From Myrica gale (Eukaryota; Streptophyta; Magnoliopsida; Fagales; Myricaceae): 64,000 nt of DNA. The stretch spans positions 22,767,840 to 22,831,839 of the forward strand of contig OZ005602.1 of the NCBI GenBank assembly GCA_963930655.1, read 5' to 3'. The position numbers and the translations under genes were made by a program. Positions within the stretch are counted from its first letter, which is position 1. Every line of letters starts with the position of its first letter. The notes under the pieces are model-generated. The model searched no databases, was not told where the DNA came from, and was given only the letters and a program-made list of their open reading frames with translations. Positions 46,378 to 58,900 of the stretch are shown here, piece after piece.

Positions 46378-46973
46378 AACACGTTCGAACAGCATATCGA
46401 ACGGGTAACTCGTTCGAACACACACAACTCGTTCGAACATCATAGACTTTTAGCGACGGGAAAATTTCGTAACGAAATAATAACCAACTATTGTTCGAAC
46501 AGTTATTCCTCGTTCGAACTATAATATTGTTCGAACGTGACGTAAGTTCGAACGAACTTTGTGACGAATTACGAATTCGTCGTTATATATGTCCGTAACT
46601 GCAACGAAAATTGTCGTCGCAAAAACATTTGTTCGAACGAAATGTTTCGTTCGAACACGTATCAGCGACGACATGTTCGTCACAAAAGGTTAATTGTGGT
46701 CACCTATCAGCGACGAAAATTTACTTTAGCGACGAAAGTTTATACTTAACGGCGACGAAAATGTTCGTCGTTGAAAGTCCAACCTTCAGCGACGAAAATA
46801 ATTTCGTCGCTGAAGGTTTTGTTTTTGCGTCGGGTCCACAATTCCATCGCGGATAACTTTCAGCGACGGCGTTTCAGCGACGAAAAAAAATCGTCGCTGA
46901 AGACTTTTAGCGACGAAACAGATACTTTCAGCGACGAAAAATTTCGCCACTGAAAGTAAAAAATGTTGTAGTG
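46378..46973. repeat. right subterminal array of the CACTA element
   Basis: About a dozen TTCGAAC/GTTCGAA motifs lie from 46,382 to 46,660. Then GCGACGAA and TTCGTCGC motifs alternate to the terminus. The order (TTCGAA inside, GCGACGAA outside) mirrors the left end. Open frames here follow from the repeats and are not genes. Confidence 0.85.
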
Positions 46974-46976
46974 ATT

Positions 46977-48869
46977 TGAGATTACTTTTGATAGTTTGAG
47001 AGTTCAATTTGATTTTCCCTCTTAGATTAATATTTATAAGCGAAACGTTTTAAGCGGAAAGTTAAAACTTCCTTTTTCACATTTGCCACATTTTATCACC
47101 CTAAAATACTACCATTTATCTCATTTACAATTTGCCTCTAGTAATTGAACCCCTCAATTGCCAAGAATGACTGTATAATAGAATCCCAGTTTGAAAGATC
47201 ACCGGTGATTCGGATATCATGGTCAAAACTCAAATTACTCAGGTATGTTATATTCTATTACTTAGTTAAAGAAAATCTTGTTTAATAGGATATTAGTTAC
47301 AATGTATGAATTGTTTTTGGATTAATTAGTCCACTGATCCTTAGGGTATTGCTTAATCCCAAATTATTAACTAGGGTAAGTTTATTTTTAAATTGGTTAC
47401 TGTGGAATTCTTCATGTCCTGAGATGGTCATTTTGTCGACTTGAGTAGCTTCGTAAATGAAAAAAAATTCAATGTAGTTAACGGGGACACATGATAACTA
47501 TTTGTAAACCACGTGTCTCCATTAATTTCCAAATCATCCAGTGTGTCACGTATGACCAGTTCCCATTAATTTTAACTCCTCATTAAATTATCTACTCTAT
47601 GTTGGACCGACTCAATGGTTAAGGAAGAGTTGTTAGTGATATTTTTTTTTTCCAATGTGACTATTTTAAAGCCTAGTTAGTCTAATCTGGTGTAGAGAAT
47701 TTGAGGTGAAAAAACTTACTTGGGTATCTCAAGTGGAGCCCCAAAGAGTGTGGGGTAAGTGCGCACTCAGGATTCGAATCACTACTCGCGACTTAAATGA
47801 GGGGCCTAATTAGTAGGCCGGTCAATCTCTCTGAGTTTGTCGTGTCCTTGAACCCAACTCGTGCAAATACTCAGTCAAGTCCGTCCGAGCTCGATGCAGG
47901 TGAATAGTGTCCGAATTTCTCTCGTTACAAAAAAAATTGAGGTGTAATTAAAATTAATGTAGAACAATCATTCGTGGTACACTAGGTGATTTAAAAATTA
48001 AGAGGGACACGTGATTATTGCTAATTGGTAACATGTGTCCCCATTAATCACATTGAACTTTTTTTCATTTACCAAGTCAATTGAATTGATGAAATGACTA
48101 CCTCAAGAATTCAAAAGGGACCCGTCTAGAATAAATCTTATCCTATAGACCAATTTGTGATGAAGGAATTATTTTTTTAGTACTTGGATATATCCGAATA
48201 TTTTTTTATGAGTTGGCATTATTTCCTGTGTTTTTGGTCAACAGATTAAGGTATATAGAAACAACTTTCGCCAGATGCCAATTAGACCTACCCCAATATG
48301 CCTAGCTTGCTCATTTGAAAGAAAGAAAAAAAAAAAAAAGACACCTGAACCAAAAGTCGGGGAGCTTGGGACGAAAGTGGTGTCTTTATTTATACCACCT
48401 TGAACCATATCAATACTAACTTTCTTGCTTTGAAAAAGAAATACTGATTTCCTAATGGTGATACCGGAATCATCCAGACCCTTGATGTCCCAGTATACAT
48501 AACCAAAGTTTCTGGAAACACTATTCGTTGCTTGCATCTATATGAGTTCAATGTATAAAAAAAAATTGGACCAAGTGCTGTTTTAAAAAAAGGACCCAAC
48601 ATATATGCTAGTATCTACTAAAATCGAGTACTGTATATGTAGATGGTTTTAGCCGTTGATAGCGGTTAATATTTAAAAACCGGCTCATGTGGCAGTTATA
48701 CCGCTACCGAATTTGAAGAGCCTTAGCTCTCCAAGTCCAGGAAAAATGAGGATTTAGGCTCTGCTCGCCGTGGACCACGGAATATCACCTTGGATTTTGC
48801 CACGTCTAGTTTCAAGGCACAGCCTTAGATAGGAACCGGCGTGCAAAACTGCCCCTTTCTCGACTGCAC
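46977..48869. other. intergenic with a SINE-like patch
   Basis: From about 47,605 to 47,935 the text has a tRNA-like A-box (ACTCAATGGTTAAGG) and, 160 bases on, GGATTCGAATC like a B box, and it ends near an A run at 47,930. The spacing is too long for one simple SINE, so it may be two nested fragments. The pieces CGTGTCTCCATTAAT and ACATGTGTCCCCATTAATCA (47,512 and 48,030) hint at further inverted or duplicated repeats. No gene. Confidence 0.35.
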
Positions 48870-49007
48870 TGGTTATTATGTGAGTGGAGAGTGTATGTGT
48901 GTTTGTGGGTCGGGATTCGTGTCACAGTTTCATTAAATGATGTGACATTATTTTAGCCATTAGATTTCTATTGTTCTAATCTCATTCATCCACTCACACA
49001 ATTACCG
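48870..49007. mobile_element. short MITE related to the 10.3-kb MULE ends
   Basis: Starts TGGTTATTATGTGAGTGGA and ends ATCCACTCACACAATTACC in inverse. Inside it reads TTTCATTAAATGATGTGAC and TTTAGCCATTAGATTTC. The same words, with few changes, form the ends of the 1.58-kb MULE at 10,280-11,862 (TTTCATTAAATGAGGTGGC, TTTCAGCCATCGGATTTC), so it is a shrunken member of one family. Confidence 0.7.
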
Positions 49008-49685
49008 GTGTCGTTTCTCCTGACTCTAAATGCAAAACGTACCTGTAAAGTTGAACCCCTCAGCTTCTGAAATGTCCAGATAATATATTTAGCACATTCT
49101 GATTAAAATCTTGTATTTTTTTTTAAAACGATCTATATAAGTTTAAGATATAGGTATAATTTATTTTATTTTATTTCAGTTTTGCCCCTCTAAGTTGTGT
49201 CCAATAACTCCGTGGAAACAGGTTGTAGGTCCGGGATGATCGGCTCCACCACTGTCATCCCTGTCGACGTTAATGTCACTGAACTGCAAGTCTGCATAGT
49301 TTGGTCTCTCGACTAATAATAACGCCTCGATTTCGCCAATCTTAAAAAACTGTCGTTCATCTCTAACATGTGGGAAATAGAAAACGAAAAGACACGCCAA
49401 GCTAAAGCGTTCAAAACTAAAAGATGATCGTGTGATGGTTAATGAAGCATCAGAATGAATATTTTAAGAACAACAACGGCATAATATATATATATATATA
49501 TATATATATTTACTCAGAAGTCCTATAAGCAAATGACTTTCTGGTATATATGTGTACCAGATGAGGAAAATCTATTCCCACCCTTTACCTCCTCAAGCCT
49601 CTCTCTCTTTGGGGATCAAGGTTTGACTTTGATCCACCAAGTGATATTACCGAAGTCTTTCGGAGTGTTTGAGAGAGACGCATAG
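49008..49685 (+). other. 5' flank of the first PLC gene
   Basis: Holds a (TA)n run at 49,484-49,509, a TC-rich stretch (CTCTCTCTCTTTGGGG near 49,600) and the leader up to the ATG at 49,686. No separate gene was recognised. Confidence 0.4.
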
Positions 49686-52600
49686 ATGTCCGGCAGTATG
49701 GGGACGTATAACATGTGTGTGTTCTTTACGAGGAGGTTTAGGATCACGGAGGCGAAGCCACCACGTGACGTGAAGGAAGCGTTTAAGAAGTACGCGGAGG
49801 GTGGGAGCCAAATGACGGCGGAGCAACTACGATGGTTCTTGGTAGAGGTTCAGGGTGAGAAAGACGCGTCGATCTCGGACGCGGAGGGCGTCGTGGAGCA
49901 GGTCCTGCAGAAGCGGCACCATATTGCAGAGGCCACGAGGAGATACACACTCACGCTTGATGATTTTCACTATTACTTGTTCTCTGCGGAGCTTAACCCA
50001 CCTATTGGAGCTAAGGTACATTAGTTATGTTTGCTCTTGCTTGTTGGCGTCTTTGTTGGTTGTCGAGGAAGAGGAAAGGGATCTTGAGGTTCTGGTTGGT
50101 TTGCCCCGAAAATGTTTGAAAAAGCAAAGAAAACGATCATATTGCTCAGAAAGGAGATCGACTTGTATAATCACGATTCTTGCGGTCGTGTGGGTTAGTC
50201 AAGGTTGCCATTTTAGAAAAATAAAATTTGAAGTCTCGTATTTTTGTTTTTTGTTTTTCCTCCTTATGCCTTCAAGGAATAGAGATCAGTTTCCTGTGTT
50301 TTATCAGTGATCAAACGGGAAGGAAATGATGTTGTAAGAGCTGAGGAGACCAAGAAATGATTCAAGTCGAGGAATTACGGGAGTTCTAAACTAGTTAATT
50401 CAGTGTGCAGTCAATTTTGTTCATTAATCTGCTCCCAAGACGAATTGATGCATGCGATTGAAAGCTTATAACTAGGCAACGCCATAACAGGTAGTACATT
50501 TAGGCTTGTTAATTTGATAAGAGTGCTCTCACAGGAAATAAAAAATATGAATTACATAAGAAAACTTGAGAGCCCTTGATGAGGTCCTTTGCAAAGTTGA
50601 CAATTACAGCAGCCTTAATTCGATGAACAGAGTGGTAACAGAATGAGGAAAGAGAATCGACATAAGATTGTCTTCGTATCGGAGTTATGTGAGGATATAC
50701 TTTGATGAGGATCTTACATTCTTTGCAATCTGAGCTTGCTTTAACAACGAGTAATACAACATCTACCACGGAGGTGGTGCTTTCTGTTTTCGATCTAGTT
50801 ATTTCCCTAGCAGATAAAGAGCAAGTTTGACTTACCGTTTGACACTAGATACCTGTTTTCCTTTCAGGTTAACCAGGATATGACGGCTCCATTGTCGCAT
50901 TATTTCATCTACACTGGTCATAATTCATACCTAACTGGTAACCAACTCAATAGTGACTGCAGTGCTCTTCCAATTATAAAGGCGTTGGAGAGAGGTGTAA
51001 GAGTAGTGGAGCTTGATCTTTGGCCTGATGATAATGCAAAAGATGGTGTTCGTGTTTGTCATGGATGCAAAGGACTGTATGTGCACTATATCCAAACTCT
51101 TTAGTTACTATATTGCGGCACTTGATTGTCTCTGGTGTACAAGAGTCTCCCTTTAAATCAGAATGCATTCACTTGGGCTTTCCCTCTCTCTCTCTCTCTC
51201 CCCCGCTCTATGCATATGTATGTTGACATTTATTAAATGTAATCACTTGACTGTTGAAATTGACTGATTTATGATTTGACTTCTTTGTTTGAGCAGAATA
51301 TGTCCTTCCAAAGTTGTCCTAGCTTAACAGTTAGCTACTGCAGGGTGTGTTCCATAGTTAGTCTGTAATTGCTTTACAAGGCAATTAATTTTCCTCCTTT
51401 AGTTTGTCCATTTTGCTTGGAGATTCAAGTCGAGAAAGTTGAACCAATTTTAATTTTCATGAGTTGCTATTTGAGCAGTGTGAGCCAATTTAGTACAGGG
51501 AATCCTTTAAAGCATTCGTGGGTTGAAAGTTACCATCCTAGGAATTTCAGGTTGGGGGAAGCCCAGAAAGTAGATGTACCTACATCTATTAGGACTGAAA
51601 GATTCATAAAGGAGTGATTAGAAAAAGAAAGATTCAGAAAGGAGTAACTTGTCAACCATCAAACGCAAGGCGACAGTTTTGTTGTCAGTAAGAGGTCTCT
51701 GGATCCTTTAGAAGCAAGATATGGGAATCCCCTTTGTTTTTAAGAAAGGAGTTGTAAATACTTGTCAAGTGTCTTTGTTTAAGTTTGTTCCTAATTCCTA
51801 TGTGATTGGCTATGAGGGTGATGTAGTTGGTACTTCTCTGCAAGATATTAAACTTCCGATGTTCTTTTGATTTTAGTTTTATTTATAGAAACTATAAAGG
51901 TTGGCCGTATGTTCTCTTAGATATGTCTTGCATTAGGTGGATGACATGTAAAGATGTATGTAAAGTCCCACATTGGAACTTTAATAGTTGGAACTGGGCA
52001 CTACAAATGGTTGCAAGAAACTCCAACTTTAACATTAACTATTCCTTTTGAATTATACTGTACAAACTCGTGGTTGCCTTTAATAATTGATTGTCTTTAG
52101 AAGGCTCTACCATTCATCCTAACTTGCTTGGGACATGTTAGAGCTGGTTATGGTTATAGCTTTCTGCTCATGATAACAACATGATCTACAGAAAAGAGAA
52201 TATTTGTTCAAGTCAACTCCACTCATAGTTATTTTTCCTGGATCTTTGGTTATTTTCCTCTTCAATATTTTTCAATCATGCCTCTTCCTTATTTAAAGGT
52301 CTGCATTTGAAAATGTAGGACCCTGACAAATCCAGTAGAACCTATTGAATGCTTCCAAGCCATAGAAAAACATGCCTTTTCTGCATCACCATACCCTGTT
52401 GTAATTACTCTTGAGGATCACCTTACCCCGGAGCTCCAGGCTAAAGTAGCCCAGGTGAGTTTTCAAGTCCTCTATTAGCTATAACCACCATTCTTTTTCT
52501 GAATCAGAATCTAACAGTTTCCATATTTTTTTCTAGATGATCTCCAAAACATTTCAAGATGTATTGTTTTATCCTCAATCAGAATGTTCAAAAGAGTTCC

Positions 52601-54881
52601 GTTCTCCCGAAGAATTGAAGAATCGAATTATTATTTCAACCAAACCTCCAAAGGAATACCTTCAAGCTCAAAGTGGAAAGGAAAAGGGACATAATTTGCA
52701 GAAGGGAAAGGATTCAGATGAACAAGATATGGTGCAGTGAGAACTGAAAGCTACGACAAAATTAACTTCACTTCTTCCTAATATCCAACCTTTTAGGTTT
52801 CTGATATTATGAACGTTGCTCTATTTGCTTCCAGAACGATAGTGATTCTCAAGAGCACAATCAGGAGGAAGAGGAAGATGACGATGACGATGACGAATCA
52901 CATCCACCAGGTGAATGCACATACAAGAGTCTAATTGCTATTCCTGCTGGAAAACCAAAGGGTGGCCTAAAGGAGGCATTAAAAGTTGAATTCAACAAAG
53001 TTAGACGCCTTAGTTTGAGTGAACAAGCACTTGAAAAGGCTGCTTCATCTCATGGAATGAATGTTGTTAGGTACTGATCGATTTTCTAGAAGCTCACTAG
53101 CCTTTTGAAACAAATTTCTCATAGTGCAGGGTTTTCCAAATCTGATGCTTTGCAATTACATGTGTATTTAGATTCACGCAGAGAAATCTCCTGAGGGTGT
53201 ACCCAAAAGGCTCTCGGTTAAACTCCTCCAACTACAGCCCAATAATTGGCTGGACGCATGGGGCACAAATGGTTGCATTTAATATGCAGGTTTGGTTCAG
53301 TGTTCATCTTCCTCTCTGATTGCCTAAATCCCACTATAGTGTGATTCGCCTGACTTTTCCTTACGTTTCTTTTTCACTTAATGTGTTTACATGTTGAAGT
53401 TTCGTTTCATTCCTCTCTTCCTTGTTTGCTAATGTTAGCTATACCAGAATGACAATTAAGAGATATTGAAATGTTGCTCCTAATTATATTGGAAGCAAGA
53501 CATCCAGAATTGTCTTGAACTGGTATTCCTCGTAGAAGCTTTTTGCTTCTTATGATATTAACTAACTTCAAGAAGTAATATTTCAAAGTCACTGAGCCGC
53601 TTTTTTAGTACCGTGATAAAGGTTTACTTCCTCATTGTCAAACTTGTTACCGAGAGTCTTCTCAAGTCCTAAGTATAGGCTTTCCATCCAAAGGAATTTT
53701 TTTCCGAATGTTTCCTGTTTTGATTAAGAAACAAAAGAAATACGGTTTCCTAAAATAGTTAATGGGGTTGACACAACTCATTAAAGACTCAATTCTAAAT
53801 TCAGACAAGTGTGTGGGGATAGAAGTTGTTTTTACAGAGATTAGAGTGCATATAACAGTCAGTGTCACCGAAGTAGCTACTAGTTAAAAGAGAACGCCTA
53901 AGAGGGAAGTCAAATGCTTTAATAACACGAGTTATGAGAAGTGTTAGTTTGTTAAATTTAACCAGGAAGACTGACTCTGCTCTTGTCAATTGCAGGGGTA
54001 TGGTAAACATCTTTGGTTGATGCATGGGATGTTTAGATCCAATGGGGGTTGTGGTTATGTGCGAAAGCCCGATCTTCTAATGAAAGTAGGACCAGATAAT
54101 CACGTGTTTGATCCTAAAGCAAATTTGCAAGTGAAGACGACTTTGAAGGTAGGCTCATTTCAGAGTATAATCAGCTCGCTACGCCTTGAGGAACTTCTGT
54201 ATTTTCTCTCCAGACTCATCATTGTCCCTGACAGGTCAAAGTGTATATTGGAGATGGATGGCACTCAGATTTTAAAGAAACGGACTTCGATATGTTTTCA
54301 CCCCCAGATTTTTACACGAGGGTGAGTTTCCACGCATTAGCTGCGTGATAAAATGACTACCTCATATTTTCTTGCTTCTGTTTACTGATACTTCAGGTAC
54401 ATCGTCTCATACTCTTAGGAATGTAAACATGTTTCGACGTTCACAAACATTATGCCAGCAGAGTCTGAACTTTTAACTCTTGCAGTTAGCAGCCAAACAT
54501 GCTCATTGCATATTAGTGTCTGAGCTGCGAGGATTTGATGTTTCTAAATTCTTCTTCCAATAATTTATCAACAAATTTTTATGGCAGGTTGGCATAGCAG
54601 GAGTGCCAGCTGATAAGATAATGAAGGAAACGAAGATAATAAACGATAACTGGACTCCTGTTTGGAACGAAGAATTTACGTTTCCATTGACTGTTCCTGA
54701 ACTGGCTTTGCTTCGAGTTGAGGTGCAAGAGTACGACATGGCTGGAAAGAGTGATTTTGGTGGCCAAAGTTGTTTGCCAGTGTGGGAATTGAGGCCAGGG
54801 ATCCGTGCAGTCCCCCTTTTTGACATTAAGGGAGATAAGTACAACTCTGTAAGGCTTCTTATGCGATTTGAGTTTGTCTGA
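49686..54881 (+). CDS. phosphoinositide-specific phospholipase C, first tandem copy
   Basis: Nine exons: 49686-50015, 50868-51076, 52319-52454, 52537 to about 52731, 52835-53070, 53172-53289, 53996-54148, 54235-54321 and 54588-54881, giving about 585 aa, the plant norm. Domains: EF-hand-like N-terminus (1-110), X domain (about 112-255), acidic linker with a run of Asp (about 320), Y domain ([40 protein letters not shown]) and C2 ([25 protein letters not shown]). Catalytic residues of the family are present: His128-Asn129 (GHNSYL), Glu and Asp of VELDLW, His of VCHG, Glu of ITLEDH. The enzyme hydrolyses PI(4,5)P2 to IP3 and diacylglycerol at the plasma membrane, dependent on Ca2+. Odd: after the catalytic HG the exon runs three codons longer than in the sister gene (HGCKGLTLT against HGGTLT). 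The exon-4 donor is GTGCAG and uncertain. Confidence 0.93.
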
Positions 54882-55986
54882 GCAACTCTTCTCTTATGCT
54901 ATTTCCAATTGAGTTTTCCCAAATTCCTTTAATATCTGCTTCCCTTGTAATATAGTCCTTATTCTTTCTTTCGGTCTCCTCTCTTTTGTTCTTTTCTGGG
55001 TGCATAGCTGCTATTCTTGAATGTTGTAAGGGATTTGTGGATTCAAATATCCAATTAGTGTTCAAATAAATCTGAAAATTTGTCCTATTGTTCGTAGTTT
55101 TCCGAAGCCCCCGTCTGCCCCGTCTGCTGTTCACATTCCTTGTACTATAGGAACTATATATCCAGAGACGAAGCCAGGATTGAGCATTAGGGGGGCCAAT
55201 TTCATTACAATCCAATAAGAAAATTGACCAAGAAGAAAATAGTTACACTTTTCAGTTTTCCATACGGTGAATGAGAGGGAGCGAGTGGCGTGGCGTGGCG
55301 TGGCGTATATGAGCAAGGGAATTATCTCGAGAGTTTAGATGGGCAAAATAAAGTCTTATAATTTTTGTTTGTTGAAGGTTGGGTAGTCTCTTGAGATCGA
55401 TGAAAAAGTCGTTGAAGTTTGTATAAAGATATTGGAGTCGGTAAAAAAATGATTATGAACAAAAAATAAAAAAAAATTAAAAATTTTGTGCCATTCAAAC
55501 AGGAGCAACCTCTTGAAGCCTACTTTTTTTTGTACTTGGGTACCAAGCATCTTGTTCACAAGACAAACTGATCATAGCATCTTCGCCAGAAAGAGGATAA
55601 TTTATAGAACTTCTTAGGCCCATTTCAAGTAAGAGAGAATCTCTGCTTTCATCCCTTGCCCCACCATGCCCCAACTTGTTCCCTGCTTCCTTTACAGTCA
55701 ACGCCTAAGACAAGCCTCTGAATAACAACAGAAAGAGAGAGAACAGAACATTTGAAAGCAGGGAATTTGGACTGCTCACCTTCCTTGAGCAAAGATTCTA
55801 ACTTGCCTCAGACGCCATTCTCGAGAATGTAAAACCAATAATTGCACCTTTCTGCACTCCTATAACAGAGAGGAACGACAAACAATACCAGCTGCGAGCT
55901 TCAATCCCTCTCCTTCTCTACCCCCATAGACACATAACACAAGAGACTGAGCACTTCCAAGTCTCAATCCCCGTAGGCAATAAAAA
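54882..55986. other. spacer between the two PLC genes
   Basis: 3' flank of the first PLC copy, then a patch at 55,150-55,320 with GACGAAGCCAGGATTGAGC and GGGGGGCCAAT, resembling degenerate transposon termini seen at 28.25 kb, and a short GGCGTGGCGTGGCGTG tandem at 55,287. The last 200 bases should be the promoter and leader of the second copy. No other gene. Confidence 0.4.
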
Positions 55987-58900
55987 ATGTCTAAGCAGCA
56001 TTTCAAGGTCTGCTTCTGTTTCCGGAGAAATTTTTTGCTCAGGGTGGCAGAACCTCCGGAAGATATCAAGTTCCTTCATAGAAAATATTCGGAGGATGGC
56101 ACCATGAGCGTTGATCACCTGCACAAGTTCCTCATTGAGATTCAAGGAGAACAGAATGCCACCAAGGACCATGCGCGGGCCATCTTCAATAGCCTCAAGC
56201 ATCTCAACATGTTCCAACGGAGAGGCCTCAGTCTTGAAGCTTTCTTCCGATATCTTATGGGCGATCTTAATTCTCCTCTCCCTCCTCCTGGGGTGGTAAT
56301 CTTATATACTTATCTCCATGGTTTTCCATGTCTCTGTATATTCATATATGTCTTCTTCTTGGGTGTTCCTATCTCGATGTATCTACCTATGAAATTGTGC
56401 AGCAAATTCAGTGACTCTTTTTCTCTCTGTTTTTTTTAAAAGAGAATTTATCAATTTAGTCCTTAGGTTTTACACGCTTTTACGTTTTAGTTCTTGGATT
56501 TCATTTTTTCAAATATTAGTCCATGGATTTACATTTTTTTTATAAAATGGTCTTTCCGTCAGTCTGTCGTCCATATGTTTAACAGACCATGTAGCGGTCG
56601 ACCGTGTATATGTGTAAAACATAAGCAGTCGATCTGTACATGAAGCGGTACCGGTCGATCGCTTCAAATTGCTGACGTGTCAGAGAGCTCCGTTAAACAA
56701 ATGAACGATAGTCTGACGGAAGGACCACTTTGTAAAAAAATGTAAACCCGACTAATATTTGAAAAAATGAAACTCAAGAACTAAAACGTAAAAACGTGTA
56801 AAACCTAAGGACGGTTAAATTCCCTTTTTAAAAACGTAATAAGTTCACACGACGTTAATAGAAAGAAAATTACATACATCACCGCGGATCTCTCTCCTGG
56901 TCAATATCAGGAATGAAAGGGGCCTAGAAAATATCAGGTATGAAAGGGACAGGATTGACACAGACATTTGATTAGTCTATCAAATCTAGTGTCCTGCAGG
57001 AAAAAAATTCAGTCCTAAAATTTCAGTTCTAACACATCCGATTGAAGTTTTAGGACTTGAACCTTTTCTATTTACCTCGTTTTAGAGTCATCCGGCAGAC
57101 CGGCACTTGTGCTAGAATGGGCCGTTTGTCTGATTATGTTGTGTAGTTACTAGTTAGTAAGTTTTTGGGCCTAATTGGTCTACGTTCGTAAAACCCTGGC
57201 TAGGCCTGACCCTTAAATCAAGCCAGGATTCAGTTGTTGGGTACAAAGAAGAAGAAGAAAATCGGAATCCTAACATTTATAGAGGGCGGGCTACGTTCGT
57301 AAAACCCTGGCTAGGCCTGACCCTTAAATCAAGCCAGGATTCAGTTGTTGGGTACAAAGAAGAAGAAGAAAATCGGAATCCTAACATTTATAGAGGGCAA
57401 ATACAAATGAGTGCTCTGTGTCATGATAAACTTACCTACGAATATCTCTCTGTATGCAGGTGCATCACGACATGAATGCTCCACTTGCTCATTATTTCAT
57501 ATGCACCGGCCATAACTCGTACTTAACTGGTAATCAACTCAGCAGTGACAGCAGTGTCGACCCAATCATAGACGCACTACGAAGAGGCGTTAAGGTAATT
57601 GAGTTGGATCTGTGGCCAAACTCTAGGAACGACGATGTGGAAGTTCGTCATGGAGGGTACAAATTCTGTTTGCTGCTATTCTCAACTACAACCTCCGGGT
57701 TGTTTAATATTGCTCCGTGCTTAGATTTTGGTCGGTAAAGTTGATACATTCTCTTTGCTAGAAAGCAAAGCCAAACGGAAAGGCATTTTGCAAACTCTGT
57801 TTTGGCTTCAGCCTAGATGAAGTCCTTTTCCTAAATTTTTTCCCATAGCCCAAAAAAACAAAAAAAGAGGTTGATCAAATCAATCAGAGATATATCCTGG
57901 AGTGCATAACACTTGGAAGATGCTTTATGAGTTCTTCTAAATATCTGAAATCCTGCTGATGGGGTGAGACAGATGACCTTAATTTAGAAGATACTAATGG
58001 TTCCTTACCTGGATGCTAGCTTTTTCTAAAATTTTCTCTGTTGGATCCCATGACTTGTGTCTTGCACTGCTTGGTCTTAAGGTCTAAGCAGCATGACATT
58101 CCAAGAACAAAATTAATCCACCCAATGTTTGAAAACCAATGCTATTCCGACTAAAACTTTCCAAATTATAATTTGCCTTTGACATATATAGAATCTCGTA
58201 TCTGCATAGATTTCAATATGGTAGAAGCCATGCCTGACTCTCACCCGCATCCACAGATTGTGTCCTGGTCAGGACAACATGATGGATGTGCAACAGAGAA
58301 AGAGGAAGTTCTTATTCAAGCTTTGATATCGATCTCACAGTTATTCTCTCAGTACCAAAGCATGTTCCAATTTACCATTCTATAGATCTGGTCTCTGAAT
58401 GAAACCATGCATAAGATTTAAGCTTATCCCTCAACCGCATTCTATATTTCGATGAAAACCTTTTACCCCTATCATATAACATGGTGCGCATCCTAGTAAA
58501 AGAGGAAAAAAAGGGGGGGGGGGGGGGAAGGTACGTTCAGTTTCCTTTGATTGATTTTATTTAGAAATGTAGGACTCTGACTCGTCCAGTGGACCTCATC
58601 AAATGTTTGCTTGCTATTAAGGACAATGCCTTCTCTGCATCTGATTATCCTGTTGTGATTACTTTTGAAGATCACCTAACCGCAAATCTTCAAGCTAAAG
58701 TGGCCAGGGTGAGTAGAATAACTATGCCATTGATGTCAACAATTGTTTAGAGAACCTGCCTTCATGACTGCTCATGAATTTCTAGTAGATGGTCACTAAA
58801 ACATTTGGATCCACGCTATATCGCCTTGAAGACACGGAAAATGAAAAGGAATTCGCTTCACCAGAATCATTGAAGAAAAAATTTTTGATTTCTACTAAAC

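Larger units (their letters stand above)
35983..46973 (+). mobile_element. full-length CACTA (En/Spm) transposon, 10.99 kb
   Basis: Starts CACTACAACA (35,983) and ends TGTTGTAGTG (46,973), flanked by ATT on both sides (35,980-35,982 and 46,974-46,976), the 3-bp target duplication of CACTA elements. Both ends carry CAGCGACGAA repeats and TTCGAA-rich subterminal arrays. Inside, all on the + strand, are a 354-aa ORF, TNPD (TNP2 transposase, two frame breaks) and TNPA (Transposase_24 type, apparently intact). The exact duplication and clean ends point to a fairly young insertion. Confidence 0.95.
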
